From: Planctomycetota bacterium
Lineage (GTDB): Bacteria > Planctomycetota > UBA1135 > GCA-002748355
Length of the DNA stretch: 54,491 nt
Assembly: GCA_011321845.1 (NCBI GenBank)
Contig: DROQ01000216.1
Span: 1 to 54,491 of the forward strand
Direction of reading: 5' to 3'
Positions 35,005-44,415 of the stretch are shown here, in pieces; the stretch's first letter is position 1; every line of letters starts with the position of its first letter. Made by a program: the position numbers and the translations under genes. The notes beneath the pieces are model-generated. The model did not search any database. It had not been told where the DNA came from and saw only the letters and a list, made by a program, of their open reading frames with translations.

Positions 35005-36780
35005 TTACCGAATCCTCTCCAGGATCCGGATGAGGAAACGGGGGGTTTCCCCCCGGTAGGGCCCGATGCGAACGTCGGTCAGGGAGCTGAAGCGGTGCTT
35101 TTTCTCGATGTCTGCGTATCGAGGTGGATAGAAGAGGTAACCGTGGATCACGTTTTCGCAGAGGTAGCGGGGTTGGAGGCGCTCGAAGACGTCGAGGTTT
35201 GGGGGTGGGGCCGAAAAAGCGGTGGGGAGAACGCGGCGAACGGTGCGGACAGGAATCGGGAAGAAGAGCGTCGCCGCGTAGTCACCCAGGACCGTCTCCC
35301 CGGCTTGGACCCATTCCTTGAGGCGTGTCTGCTCTTTGACGAGGTCGAATCGAGGATTCGTGCAGGTCGTGGCGAGGAGGCCTGCCTGCAGGAGGAGGGC
35401 GAGAGCCAGGAGCAACTTGCCGCCCTTTTCCAGGGCAAAGGTGGCTAAGCCTTGGAAGAAACTTCGCCAGCGGAGGAGGGGGAGGAGCAGGAGGGGCCAG
35501 AGGAGGAGGGTGAGAAGGCCCGCGAGGTTGGAACTGGTCCGAAGGTCCTGCCTGACAGCCTCCGGGAAAAGCAAGGGGAGCAGCCGTGGGAGGGCCAGGC
35601 CCTTGAAGGCGAGGAGGAGGGGGAGGGATAGGGCGAGGAGGCTGAGCATGCCAAGGGGGACGTCCCTCCGCTTCTTTTTTTCCAGGGCCCAGTGGACCCC
35701 GAGGAGGGCGAGCCCCGGGACGAGGAGGGCAAGCCGCCGGTGCGCCTGGTCCCGCTCGGAGTGGTAGGCAACGAAGGAGAAGAACACGAAGGCCAGGATG
35801 CCCAGTTCCATGGTCCCAAGGCTGCGCAGGAAGGGAAAGGGCCTTTTCCTGGGTTGAGAGGAATCCGAGCGAAGGAATTGGTCCCTTCGGCGAGCCAGGC
35901 TGAGCAGGCCCAGCCAGGAGAGGATGAGGATGGCGGGTGAGGCCTTGGCCGACCAGAGGAGGAGGAACTTTCCGTCGTCATCGGTGGAGTTGAAGAACTT
36001 GCCGAAGTAGAGGAGTTTGTCGAGGAGCTGATCCTTGCCTGTGGCGGTCTCGGAAGCGAGGGTGGCGGCGAAACGGTCCCAATGAGGGAGGATGTGGAAA
36101 AGGAGGAGGGGGCCGAGGAGGAGGGCGGCTCCCAGACCGAAGAAGAGGATCTCGCGTACTGCGCTGCGTGAGCGCAGGAGCCTCAGCAGGAGCACCATTC
36201 CGATGGGGAGGAAACCAAAGGTGACCGCGGTTGGTTTGATGCTGAAGGCGATCGCCAGGCAGACCCCCGAGCAGAAGGGTCCCCAGCGCCGGGGTTTCTC
36301 CGGGAGGAGGGGAAGGAGGGCGAGGAGTAGCCAGAGGGCCTGGGGGACCTCGAGGAGGGCTACGCGGCTGTGCCCGAAGAGGCAGGGGTCCAGAATCCCG
36401 AGCAGGAGAGCGAAGGGCACGAGGCGTGGGGAGACTTTCTTGCCGACGAAGGAGCTGAGTCCCAGCACCAAGAGGATTCCTGAGAGGGCGGAGATCAGGC
36501 GAAGCTGGAAGATTCCGATCCCCAGGCTTTGAAAGAGAAGAAGAAGGGACCAGGTGTAACCAGGGCAAAGGAGAAAGGAGGTCCCGAAGTCGTCCGCGAA
36601 GGGGTCGCCGAAGAAGTAGAGTCCTCGCGCGGAATCACCCCACCAACCCTCGTCGGTGATCCAGGCTCCCGGCATCCAACTGGGAGGGTCGGCGCTCAGA
36701 AGGAGGAGCCTGCTCAAGATGAGGATCACGACCAATACGGCTGTGAGGAGTCTCAGGCCTTTGTTTTTTTGGGGGGTCAT
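35005..36780 (-). CDS. GT-C fold (PMT/ArnT-like) integral membrane glycosyltransferase
   Basis: The protein is 591 aa with about 11-12 membrane segments. The first outer loop after helix 1 holds the acidic pair Asp43-Glu44 in WITDEGWWGD, the catalytic position in family 39/83 lipid-linked sugar transferases. A second acidic site near residue 120-130 is replaced by DPCLFGHSR. The C-terminal 120 residues are soluble and probably periplasmic. It likely moves a sugar from a polyprenyl carrier to a protein or lipid. The gene is followed on the minus strand by the end of the window region facing a convergent secreted protein gene. Confidence 0.72.
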   Translation of the reverse strand: MTPQKNKGLRLLTAVLVVILILSRLLLLSADPPSWMPGAWITDEGWWGDSARGLYFFGDPFADDFGTSFLLCPGYTWSLLLLFQSLGIGIFQLRLISALSGILLVLGLSSFVGKKVSPRLVPFALLLGILDPCLFGHSRVALLEVPQALWLLLALLPLLPEKPRRWGPFCSGVCLAIAFSIKPTAVTFGFLPIGMVLLLRLLRSRSAVREILFFGLGAALLLGPLLLFHILPHWDRFAATLASETATGKDQLLDKLLYFGKFFNSTDDDGKFLLLWSAKASPAILILSWLGLLSLARRRDQFLRSDSSQPRKRPFPFLRSLGTMELGILAFVFFSFVAYHSERDQAHRRLALLVPGLALLGVHWALEKKKRRDVPLGMLSLLALSLPLLLAFKGLALPRLLPLLFPEAVRQDLRTSSNLAGLLTLLLWPLLLLPLLRWRSFFQGLATFALEKGGKLLLALALLLQAGLLATTCTNPRFDLVKEQTRLKEWVQAGETVLGDYAATLFFPIPVRTVRRVLPTAFSAPPPNLDVFERLQPRYLCENVIHGYLFYPPRYADIEKKHRFSSLTDVRIGPYRGETPRFLIRILERIR

Positions 36781-36802
36781 CTCAGGTTTCGGGGGGCGGA
36801 GA

Positions 36803-39800
36803 TCAGGAATTCTTTTTCCTTGCCCGGTATTTTCGAGCCCAGGTTTCGACCCTTCCGGGAAACCCCCTCTTGGGGCTGAAGGGGCGGGCCTCTCTCACCA
36901 CCGAGTTCCCATCCAGGAAGAGGGCCCAAGGACGTTTGTCGAGGGGCGCTTCTCCCTCGTACTCGAAGAACAGGATGTCCTTGTGGAGCGATTGGCAGCG
37001 TTCCTTGGCGAAGGCTTTGGTCTTGGCATCCCAACTCTTCGGAAGGAGCACGAGGATGGGTTGAGGGTGCAAGACTCTTCTCCGGGCAAAAGCCTTGGTT
37101 TTTTGGAGGAGCATCTGGAGGGGGTCCTGCTTGAGCTTGGGGTCTTTTTTTGGGGGAAGGGTCAGGACGACGCTCCCGCTGGAGGCGCGGGGGAGGTCCA
37201 GGACGAGGCTTCCTAAGAGAGGCGTGCCTTTGAGGGGAGCGAGGAGCTTGAGTCCCGGGGGGGGAGTGGCTCCAACGCTTTGAATGGTCACGCGGGGGTC
37301 CCGCAGCCGGATCGCTCCCTGGCCCATGGCGAAACCGATATGTCCCTGGATCGGGGAGAGGTCTGGGCTCAGGTAGTGGAGGGTCTTTTCTCCGTTGATC
37401 CATAGGCTCAGCTCGGGGCCCCGCACCCGGATCTCCAGGTTGAACCCGTCGACGCTGGAGGGGAACTTGAGCTTTTTGCGCGGCCTGGAACCGGGGAACT
37501 GGGATTCCCGCCCCCAGCCCCCGCTCAGGCTGAAACTGATCTCCTTTTGGCGTTTTTTGTCGGATTCCTCCCGCTTGCCGATGGAGAAGAGAAAGTCTCC
37601 CGTGGAAAAGTAGACACGCACGCCCCTGTCCCTCCGGGTGTAGCCCACGACGATGGCGCCGGAGGCGAAGGAGGTGGTGGGCTGCACCCAGGTCTGCAGG
37701 CGGTAGCTGCCCGCGGGGAGCCAGAGGAGGCTGCGCACAAAGGCGTGCCGTTGGTGCGCGCGCCGGTCCTTGAGCCCGCTCTTGTCCCGGGGCCTGGCCC
37801 GCCCCACGTGGAGATCCCCGTCGTCCTCCTCGAACCAGAGGCCTCGGACACGGCGCTCCTCATAACCCGTGAGTCCCGTCTCGATCCAGCCATCTGTGCC
37901 CAGCCTGCGCGCAAGGCTCGCCGCCGGCTCGGGGAGGTGGCGCTGCCAGCGGATCCCCGGAACACCCGCCTCCGCCCGGAGCCAGGCCCGGGTCTTGGGG
38001 AGGGCCGCGAGGAGAGGGGAGGAGCCCGCTTTGATCCGGGAGAGACTGTCCCTCCGGGCGATGAGCCTGGCGAGGGCCCAGGCTTCGCGCTTTTTCCCGA
38101 GGGTTTCAAGAAGGTCCCAGGCACGCTGCCAGGTCTCCCGGTCATAGGCGTCCGTGGTCAGGGCCCAGCAAGCGGCAGCCGCCGCGGCCTTGTGCGCTCC
38201 CGTCTCCTGGAGGAGTTTGGCCGCCCGGGCGGCGTGGATCTGGCCGAACCAGGGTTCGGCCCGTGGGTGTTCCCAGGTCCAGGTGGGTTGATCCTCGACC
38301 TGGCTTCTGCGCTTTCCCCCCTTGCCCCTCAGGTGGAACCTGGCCAGGGCGGGGACCTTCTCGCCCCAGCAGTACTTGTAGCAGGCCTGGAGGAAGCTGT
38401 GCCAGAGCTTCAGGAACTCCGGCATCTTCTTGGGGCGCCCCGCTCGCCCGTCGGCGAAGCTCCGTTCGAAGAAACCAACAGGATCCCGCCTGCCCTCCCG
38501 GATGTTCTTGAGGTAGATCCCCAGTTTGCGAGCGAAGAGGGGTTTGTCCCCTTTCTCGTTGGGCCAGAGCTTGAGGAAGGCGAAGAGGGCGTAACCCGCC
38601 GTGTAGTTGTCCCGGTAGTCCTCGATGGTTCCCTTCAGGAGCCTCTCGAATTTTCCCCGGCCTCCGTAGCCCCGGACGAAGGGCGTCTGCACCGTCCAGG
38701 GGTCGAGGCGCAGCTCATCGAAGTGCTCGTCCTCGGCCGCCCCGTAGCTCTTGGCCGTCCAGACCGCCCGCCCCTCGCTGAGCCAGCTCGGGAGCCCGGG
38801 ATAGATCGCCCCGTCGAAGCGGTGGGTCAGCTCGTGCGTCAGGCTCCGGCCCAGCCCCGAGATGGATCCCCAGGAGAACTTGAGCCGGGTCTGGTCCCCG
38901 GCCTGGAATCCCCCCGCCCACCAGAAGGGGCTCCCCTCGGACTCCAGGTCCGCGGTGTCGGGGACCACGAAGATGCTCCCCTGGCGGTAGACGAAGGGGT
39001 CCTTGCCATACCAGTTGGCCAGCCTTCGGTGATGCAACTCCGCCGTCTCGACGAGCCCCAGAAGGGTCTCGTAGCCGCAGGTCGTCTGGCAGAGATATTT
39101 CTTTCCCGGGGTGAGGGCGATTCCCGGCCGCTCCCAAAAGCGGTGGAGAAGGCTGAACTCCCGCTGCTGTTCCAGGTCCATCGCACGCAGGTCGCTGAGG
39201 CTGAGGGGCTCGCCGGCGGATTTAAGGAGGGCTGCCCGAATCCGGTCACGGGCGGCGCGGCCCTTTTTGGCATAGGCGTCCATCTTGGGAGGCCGCGGCC
39301 CCTTGAGCTTGGGAAAGTGGGCCTGGGCCGCCAGCCCGGTGAGAAGCTCGGCGGCCCGGAGGGGGCGGGCGACGTCTTTGGCTTGGGTGTCCTTGTTCAG
39401 CTTGGCTTTCATCGCGAGCTGGGCGAGGGCGTCCAGGACCATTTTGCGCTTGGGTTGGATGCCCTGGAGGAGGGCGGGGGCCTTGGCCGCAAGCTCCCTC
39501 CGGAGCGCCGGCGATGGTTCGGCGATCTCCAGGAGCAAGTCCAAGGCCCAGCGCGCCAGGATCCCATTCCCCAGGCTCTTGGCTCCCTTCCTGGGGAGGA
39601 GCCGCACAAAGCTGAGCAGCTCGTGGAAAGCAGCCGCCCGCTTCTGGACCAGGGTCTGCAGGGAGGGGAGGCCCTGGCTCAGGATCGCTCGCTCGCTCTT
39701 GTCCAGGGACAGCCTTCCGTTCTTGTTGGCGCGGGACAGGAGGTAGAGATAGGACCAGACCCAGCGCTCCTCGGGTCGCTTCTCGGCGATGCGCGCCAGC

Positions 39801-40099
39801 TCGAGGAGAGCCCGGGCGTCCCGGGGGGCGACCGCGAGGGCCTCGAAGAAGTGGTGGCGGGCGGCCTTGGCTCCGCTCGAGGCGAGGATGCGGCGGCCCA
39901 GCTCGAGGCGAGTGTCCATGCTCTCTCTGCGGCCTTGGGTCGGGACGCCGGGAGGAGGAAGGGTGAGGACAGGGGGGCCGGGGGGGAGTTGGGCGGGAAG
40001 GAAGTTGCCCAAGGTGACCAGGGCGGCAGCAAGACCGCCTCGAAGAGGTCGGGGGAAACGCCGGAAAGAACCTCGGAGATCGGTGCGCATGGGGAGCAT
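36803..40099 (-). CDS. Giant secreted metallopeptidase-like protein with jelly-roll domain
   Basis: The protein is 1098 aa from the ATG at 40099. An N-terminal signal segment (GGLAAALVTLGNFLPAQ) follows a basic region. Residues 60-300 are helical and TPR-like. The gluzincin site is HELTH at 422-426 with Glu442 (SWLSEGRAVW). A DUF1080-like jelly-roll spans about 760-960 (FNLEIRVRGPELSLWINGEK, GHIGFAMGQGAIRLRDPRV). The last 130 residues are an alpha/beta tail. A TTG start 51 nt upstream is possible. It is 22 nt upstream of the GT-C gene in the same direction. Substrate unknown. Confidence 0.68.
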   Translation of the reverse strand: MLPMRTDLRGSFRRFPRPLRGGLAAALVTLGNFLPAQLPPGPPVLTLPPPGVPTQGRRESMDTRLELGRRILASSGAKAARHHFFEALAVAPRDARALLELARIAEKRPEERWVWSYLYLLSRANKNGRLSLDKSERAILSQGLPSLQTLVQKRAAAFHELLSFVRLLPRKGAKSLGNGILARWALDLLLEIAEPSPALRRELAAKAPALLQGIQPKRKMVLDALAQLAMKAKLNKDTQAKDVARPLRAAELLTGLAAQAHFPKLKGPRPPKMDAYAKKGRAARDRIRAALLKSAGEPLSLSDLRAMDLEQQREFSLLHRFWERPGIALTPGKKYLCQTTCGYETLLGLVETAELHHRRLANWYGKDPFVYRQGSIFVVPDTADLESEGSPFWWAGGFQAGDQTRLKFSWGSISGLGRSLTHELTHRFDGAIYPGLPSWLSEGRAVWTAKSYGAAEDEHFDELRLDPWTVQTPFVRGYGGRGKFERLLKGTIEDYRDNYTAGYALFAFLKLWPNEKGDKPLFARKLGIYLKNIREGRRDPVGFFERSFADGRAGRPKKMPEFLKLWHSFLQACYKYCWGEKVPALARFHLRGKGGKRRSQVEDQPTWTWEHPRAEPWFGQIHAARAAKLLQETGAHKAAAAAACWALTTDAYDRETWQRAWDLLETLGKKREAWALARLIARRDSLSRIKAGSSPLLAALPKTRAWLRAEAGVPGIRWQRHLPEPAASLARRLGTDGWIETGLTGYEERRVRGLWFEEDDGDLHVGRARPRDKSGLKDRRAHQRHAFVRSLLWLPAGSYRLQTWVQPTTSFASGAIVVGYTRRDRGVRVYFSTGDFLFSIGKREESDKKRQKEISFSLSGGWGRESQFPGSRPRKKLKFPSSVDGFNLEIRVRGPELSLWINGEKTLHYLSPDLSPIQGHIGFAMGQGAIRLRDPRVTIQSVGATPPPGLKLLAPLKGTPLLGSLVLDLPRASSGSVVLTLPPKKDPKLKQDPLQMLLQKTKAFARRRVLHPQPILVLLPKSWDAKTKAFAKERCQSLHKDILFFEYEGEAPLDKRPWALFLDGNSVVREARPFSPKRGFPGRVETWARKYRARKKNS

Positions 40100-40179
40100 T
40101 CTGGGCGAAAACTCTCTCCAGGTCGACAAAGGGTGAGAAGGTCGGTGCAAGAACTCGGCGTGGGAGTAATATCTCCAGC

Positions 40180-41586
40180 ATGTTGGAGCCCTTTTCAGCC
40201 CTTGAACTCAGCCCCGAAGGCGCGTGGAAGCAGGTGGCGTTGCAGTTTCGCCAGGGTCAGGAGGAGGAATGGACTCTTTATCGAGAGGGTGTCCCCTTCG
40301 AAGAGTTGGGTAGGGGCCTCGTTCCGCTCCAGGTCGAGGCCTGTGGGATCTGCGCGACGGATCTCGCCCGCAAGAACCTCCCCTTTCGCCTTCCCCAGGT
40401 CATTGGACACGAGGTGCTTGCGAAGGACAGTCATGGGAACCGGGTGGTGGTCGAAATCAACGCTTCCCATCGGGCGAGAGGACTGGACGAGGATTGTCCC
40501 TACTGCAAGGCGGGCGACCGGGGCGGTCTGCACCGCCATTGTCCCGAGCGTCAGGTCCTTGGAATCGACCGGCTCCCGGGGGGCTTCGGGCCCTGGATTC
40601 TCGCGCCCAAGAACGCGCTCTTCGCCGTCCCCGAGACCCTCCCCCCCGACACGGCCGTCCTCTGCGAGCCCTTCGCCGCCGCCCTCCACGCCGTGGACTC
40701 GATCCCGGACAAGCATGGGAAACGCCTGGCCGTCCTGGGTCTGGGCCGCCTGGGGCTCCTCAGCATCGCCGCCCTCGCCGCCCGTCGCCGGGACTCGGGC
40801 GAGGAATTCGAGATCGTGGGCCTGGGACGCCGCAAGCGGCCCATGGATCTCGCCCTGGAGCTCGGGGCCGACAGCGTCCAACAGGTGGAGGGCGAGGGCG
40901 AAAACCTCGGGGACGGCCTCTTCGAACTCGTCCTGGATACGACGGGCAGCCCCAAGGCTTTCCGCACCGCTCTCCGCATCGCCTCGGGCCAGGTGCACCT
41001 CAAGTCCACCCACGGCCTCCCGACCGCTGGCCTCCGCAACCTCACCCCCCTTGTGGTCGACGAGCTGGGGGTCCAGCCCTACCGGGACACCCTTCCTCCC
41101 GAGGTCCACACCGTGGTCTGGCTCGCCCCGGGACAGCCACCTTCCTCATGGAAGCAGCAGTGCCGCGTGATCCGTGGGGAGGCCCCCCTCTCCGATCTGA
41201 TGGCCGTCCTCTCCCTCCCCGGTCCCGATGGGGTTCCAGGGGCGGACCTCGTGGTTGTCGACCGAAGCTCCAATATCGACCAGGCCATCCGCCCCATCCG
41301 GGGAAGGGAACTCAGCCTGCTACGCCCGGGAGGGAGCATCCTTCTGCGAAAGAACGAAGCCGAAAAATCCTCCCTGTACCGGGCCGTCGACGACCGCGGC
41401 ATTCGGCTCGGCAGCTCCCGCTGCGGAAACTTCGAAGAGGCCCTGGCCCTCCTGGTGGGGGACCCCCAGCTCCAGTTCCTGGGGGAGATCCTTGTCGACC
41501 ACCACTTCTTTGCCGGACAGCTGGAGGAGGCTTTCGCCGCCGCCTCCTCCAGTGCCTGCATCAAGGCCGTCATCCGCCAGCAATAG
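40180..41586 (+). CDS. Zinc-dependent medium-chain dehydrogenase, long form
   Basis: The protein is 468 aa, about 110 longer than usual. Catalytic zinc ligands fit Cys55 or Cys58 (ACGICATD) and His77-Glu78 (IGHEV). Structural zinc Cys residues are 106, 109 and 121. The NAD(P) Rossmann motif is VLGLGRLGLLSIAAL near 185. An extra segment around 285-340 separates the two halves of the cofactor domain, and the ending (FFAGQLEEAFAAAS..KAVI) is the normal MDR C-terminus. It would oxidise an alcohol or polyol, or the reverse. It is divergent from the giant peptidase. Confidence 0.82.
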   Translation: MLEPFSALELSPEGAWKQVALQFRQGQEEEWTLYREGVPFEELGRGLVPLQVEACGICATDLARKNLPFRLPQVIGHEVLAKDSHGNRVVVEINASHRARGLDEDCPYCKAGDRGGLHRHCPERQVLGIDRLPGGFGPWILAPKNALFAVPETLPPDTAVLCEPFAAALHAVDSIPDKHGKRLAVLGLGRLGLLSIAALAARRRDSGEEFEIVGLGRRKRPMDLALELGADSVQQVEGEGENLGDGLFELVLDTTGSPKAFRTALRIASGQVHLKSTHGLPTAGLRNLTPLVVDELGVQPYRDTLPPEVHTVVWLAPGQPPSSWKQQCRVIRGEAPLSDLMAVLSLPGPDGVPGADLVVVDRSSNIDQAIRPIRGRELSLLRPGGSILLRKNEAEKSSLYRAVDDRGIRLGSSRCGNFEEALALLVGDPQLQFLGEILVDHHFFAGQLEEAFAAASSSACIKAVIRQQ

Positions 41587-41593
41587 AAGAGAT

Positions 41594-41673
41594 CCTTTTT
41601 CCCAGCCTCCTGAAAGGCGATGAGTGGTCTTCCGGGTGTCCTAACCCCGATTCCTTTTTCCCAGCCTCCTGAC
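41594..41673. repeat. Duplicated 20-nt intergenic block, second copy extended into a palindrome
   Basis: CCTTTTTCCCAGCCTCCTGA occurs at 41594-41613 and again at 41653-41672. The second copy runs into a palindrome, AGCCTCCTGACAGGAGGCT. It follows the dehydrogenase stop and could act as a terminator region. Confidence 0.7.
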
Positions 41674-41792
41674 AGGAGGCTGTCAGGAACCCTATGGTAA
41701 ACCCTTGCGCCAACGGGTGGCCCGTCGGGTCGAGCCCAGTTTTTGTTCCCCGATTCAATTTTGTTCCCCTGATTCAAAGGATGAAGAAAACG

Positions 41793-42161
41793 ATGAAAAC
41801 TCATGATTTTTGCTGGGTGGAGCTGACCACCGACAATGCCAAGGACGCGACAGGTTTTTACCGTGCTCTCTTCGGCTGGGAATTCGCCGAACCCACCGAC
41901 ACGCCGGTGGGTCCCTACTACATGTCGGAGCGGGGGGACCAGGCGGGGATCGGGATGATGAACAAACCCATGGAGGGCATGCCCTCGGCCTGGCTCCCCT
42001 ACGTCCTCGTGGAGAGCGTGGAGGGAACCGTGGCCAAGGCCAAGGAATTGGGCTCCGAGATCGTCGTCCCCCCGACGCCGGTCGAGGGACATGGCATCTT
42101 CTCCGTCATCAAGGATCCCCAGGGCGCTCATCTCGGCATCTGGGAGACCCAGGAGATGTGA
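41793..42161 (+). CDS. VOC (glyoxalase/bleomycin resistance-like) family protein
   Basis: The protein is 122 aa, one full VOC unit of two beta-alpha-beta-beta-beta modules. The start MKTHDFCWVELTTDNAKDAT and FYRALFGWEF are typical, as is the C-terminal IKDPQGAHLGIWE with the last metal-ligand Glu. Family members bind metals and small molecules. The ATG at 41793 has AAGGA about 10 nt upstream; a start 12 nt earlier is possible but too close to that site. Substrate unknown. A perfect 12-bp hairpin follows. Confidence 0.85.
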   Translation: MKTHDFCWVELTTDNAKDATGFYRALFGWEFAEPTDTPVGPYYMSERGDQAGIGMMNKPMEGMPSAWLPYVLVESVEGTVAKAKELGSEIVVPPTPVEGHGIFSVIKDPQGAHLGIWETQEM

Positions 42162-42178
42162 CCAGGAGCTGGGATCGA

Positions 42179-42212
42179 CCCGAAGGATTCATGAGCCTGT
42201 GAATCCTTCGGG
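42179..42212 (+). terminator. Perfect 12-bp hairpin between VOC and WYL genes
   Basis: CCCGAAGGATTC pairs with GAATCCTTCGGG around a 10-nt loop, 17 nt past the stop. The following tract is mixed (CATGGTCTCTCTC). It may be a terminator, or an operator for the WYL regulator gene whose start is 32 nt away. Confidence 0.6.
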
Positions 42213-42243
42213 CATGGTCTCTCTCTTCGGGTAAAACTGGGGT

Positions 42244-42921
42244 ATGCGGCGCGCGGACCGGCTCTTCCAGATTGTTCAGATCTTTCGGCGGGACCGGCAC
42301 GTCCGCGCTCGTGACCTCGCGGGGGAGCTGGAAGTCTCCGAGCGCACGATCTACCGGGATATCCAGGACCTGCAGGCTTCGGGGATCCCCATCGAAGGCG
42401 AGGCGGGGGTGGGTTACCTGCTCTCCGAATCCTTCGATCTCCCTCCCCTGATGTTCGACCAGACGGAGTGCGAGTCACTGATCCTGGGGATCCGGCTGGC
42501 CTCCTGCTTTGCGGACGAGCCCCTGCGCCGAGCCGCCGCCTCGGCCGCTCGCAAGATCGAAGCGGTCCTCCCCCCCAAGCTCCTCGCAAGGTTCCAGGAG
42601 ACGGCGTTGTTCGTGCCGAGCTTCCAGTTCGACAAAGAATCCTCGGCGCGCGGGCTCTCCCTGATCCAAGGCGCGATCCGGGACCGCTGCAAGGTGGAGA
42701 TCCACTATCTGGACCGGGAGGAGAAGGCCAGCTTTCGCCGCCTGCGTCCCTTGGCCCTCTACTTTTGGGGCAAGGTCTGGACCCTCGCGGCCTGGTGCGA
42801 GCTGAGGGAGGACTTCCGCAACTTCCGCCTGGATCGCCTGCAGGACCTCAGGGTGCTGGAGGAGAGTTTCGAGGACGAGGAGGGCAAGGACCTGGAGGCC
42901 TTCCTCAAGACGGTAAGCTGA
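42244..42921 (+). CDS. HTH-WYL domain transcriptional regulator (YafY family)
   Basis: The protein is 225 aa. An N-terminal HTH_11 helix-turn-helix (RRADRLFQIVQIFRRDRHVR, then LEVSERTIYRDIQDLQASG) is followed by a WYL domain (IHYLDREEKASFRRLRPLAL near 158, WTLAAWCELREDFRNFRLDR near 180). These proteins bind DNA and sense a nucleotide-like or other ligand. There is no ribosome binding site before the ATG, so it may be leaderless or nearly so. Its 3' end overlaps the convergent membrane protein gene by 17 nt. Confidence 0.87.
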   Translation: MRRADRLFQIVQIFRRDRHVRARDLAGELEVSERTIYRDIQDLQASGIPIEGEAGVGYLLSESFDLPPLMFDQTECESLILGIRLASCFADEPLRRAAASAARKIEAVLPPKLLARFQETALFVPSFQFDKESSARGLSLIQGAIRDRCKVEIHYLDREEKASFRRLRPLALYFWGKVWTLAAWCELREDFRNFRLDRLQDLRVLEESFEDEEGKDLEAFLKTVS

Positions 42922-44413
42922 GTTCGACGCGCATGGGGACAGACGCCGGGCGCCAGGGGCGAAGGAAGGGGGACACCCTTGTTGCGGCGGCGGCGAGCAG
43001 GAGGGCGCAGGCGGGCATGGTCTGGAAGGCGACCCGCTTGGCCGCCGTGATCAGATGCCAGTGGACCTCGGCCGGGGTGGCGACAAAGACCGCCATGACC
43101 GCGATCCAGGTCCCGAGGAGGGCCAGGCCGGGGAGGGCGATCGTCCCATCCAGGAGAAGTCGCTTGGGGAAGACCAGGAGCCAGGCCAGCAGCGCGAGGG
43201 CGACAAATCCCGAGTGGGCCTGGTAGAAGAAGACCTCGTCCCGGAAGTAACGGAGGACGATGGGTCCATAGTCCCAGAACTGGTTGAGGAAAAAGTCGAG
43301 AAGAGTTCCGCGCGGATCGCGGGCCCAAGGGGACTCGAAGCCGAAGTGGGCGTTGACGGCGCGGCCCAGGCCCAGGATCAGGAGCGGGGGGATGAGGACG
43401 AAGAGGGCCTTGGTCGGTTTCGGAAGGGGCTTTTTTCGGGCGAGGGTAAGGAGTCCATGCAAAAGGGCCGCGAGGCAGAGGGCTGCGGCGATCATCAGGG
43501 CTTCGTTCTTGGACCACGCGAGGACGCTGAGTCCGATGGCGAGGACGGGGAGGCCGGTGCGATTCTCTCCCGACCTGTATCGGAGCCAGCCGTCGAGGGC
43601 CATCAGGCTCCCGAAGACGACCAGGACCTCCCCATCCCCTTCGAAGGACTCCCAGGCGAAGAGGCGCCAGGAGGCGACCATGAGGAGAACGAGAGCGGCG
43701 AGGGAGGGGCGGAGCAAGCCGCGGAGGCTCCCGGCGAGGACCAGGACCGAAGCGAGAGAGAGCGCCTGGAAGGGGAGGCGGTTGGCGATGAGGGTGATGC
43801 GGCCCCAGTTCACGAACTCGAAGACCTGAAGGATGGGGTTGAGGAGGGGGTAGTCCTTTTGGGGGGTGGGGAAGAAATCGAGCAGCTTGGGGTAATGCTC
43901 GTTGAAGCCGCCCGAGAGCCAGAGGACCTTGGCCTTTTGCGACCAGATCCCCGCTTCGTCGTTGGCGACCATGGGTTCGAGGGAGGCGGAGGCGATGCGC
44001 AGGAGGACGATGCCTAGGACCGCCAGGACCACAAGGACGAAAAACCCGCGCTCGAGGCGGACCCAGGGAGGGGATGGGGCGACCGAAGTGGTTGGGGCGG
44101 ACGAAGGGTTCTGCTCCTCGGGGGCGAGGGGATCCGTCGCTCTGGGAAGGATCCAGGAGAGGAGAAAGAGGACGAGGGCCGCTGCGCCCAGCAGCAGGTC
44201 GGGGACGAGGGGGGAGCGAAGGTCGGGCGCGGTCCAGAGCCAGGCGAAGAGGATGACCCCGGTTCCCAGGCAACCGCTCCCAAAGGCCCATCCCAGATAG
44301 GCGAGGGGGTCGCTGCGGAACCTGATCCCGAACAGGCGGAGCAGAGAAGCACCGACCAGAAAAAGGAGGGCCAAGGGGCCGATGATGCGAAGGAGGTCCA
44401 GGGGGTCGGGCAT
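42905..44413 (-). CDS. Polytopic membrane protein, GT-C-like
   Basis: The protein is 502 aa with about 11-12 membrane segments. A loop after the fourth segment carries ANDEAGIWSQKAKVLWLSGG, with an Asp-Glu pair like that used by GT-C glycosyltransferases, and a following segment has NPILQVFEFVNWG. No certain family can be given. It lies 2 nt after the stop of the small anchored protein gene upstream, so the two form a unit, perhaps for polysaccharide or glycolipid assembly. Confidence 0.65.
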   Translation of the reverse strand: MPDPLDLLRIIGPLALLFLVGASLLRLFGIRFRSDPLAYLGWAFGSGCLGTGVILFAWLWTAPDLRSPLVPDLLLGAAALVLFLLSWILPRATDPLAPEEQNPSSAPTTSVAPSPPWVRLERGFFVLVVLAVLGIVLLRIASASLEPMVANDEAGIWSQKAKVLWLSGGFNEHYPKLLDFFPTPQKDYPLLNPILQVFEFVNWGRITLIANRLPFQALSLASVLVLAGSLRGLLRPSLAALVLLMVASWRLFAWESFEGDGEVLVVFGSLMALDGWLRYRSGENRTGLPVLAIGLSVLAWSKNEALMIAAALCLAALLHGLLTLARKKPLPKPTKALFVLIPPLLILGLGRAVNAHFGFESPWARDPRGTLLDFFLNQFWDYGPIVLRYFRDEVFFYQAHSGFVALALLAWLLVFPKRLLLDGTIALPGLALLGTWIAVMAVFVATPAEVHWHLITAAKRVAFQTMPACALLLAAAATRVSPFLRPWRPASVPMRVELSLPS

Positions 44414-44415
44414 GG

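Noticed and set aside
37547-41170. 1207-codon open frame on the plus strand across the giant metallopeptidase
   Set aside because: It is antisense to a gene with a clear HELTH site and signal sequence and ends inside the dehydrogenase. It is a by-product of high GC content.
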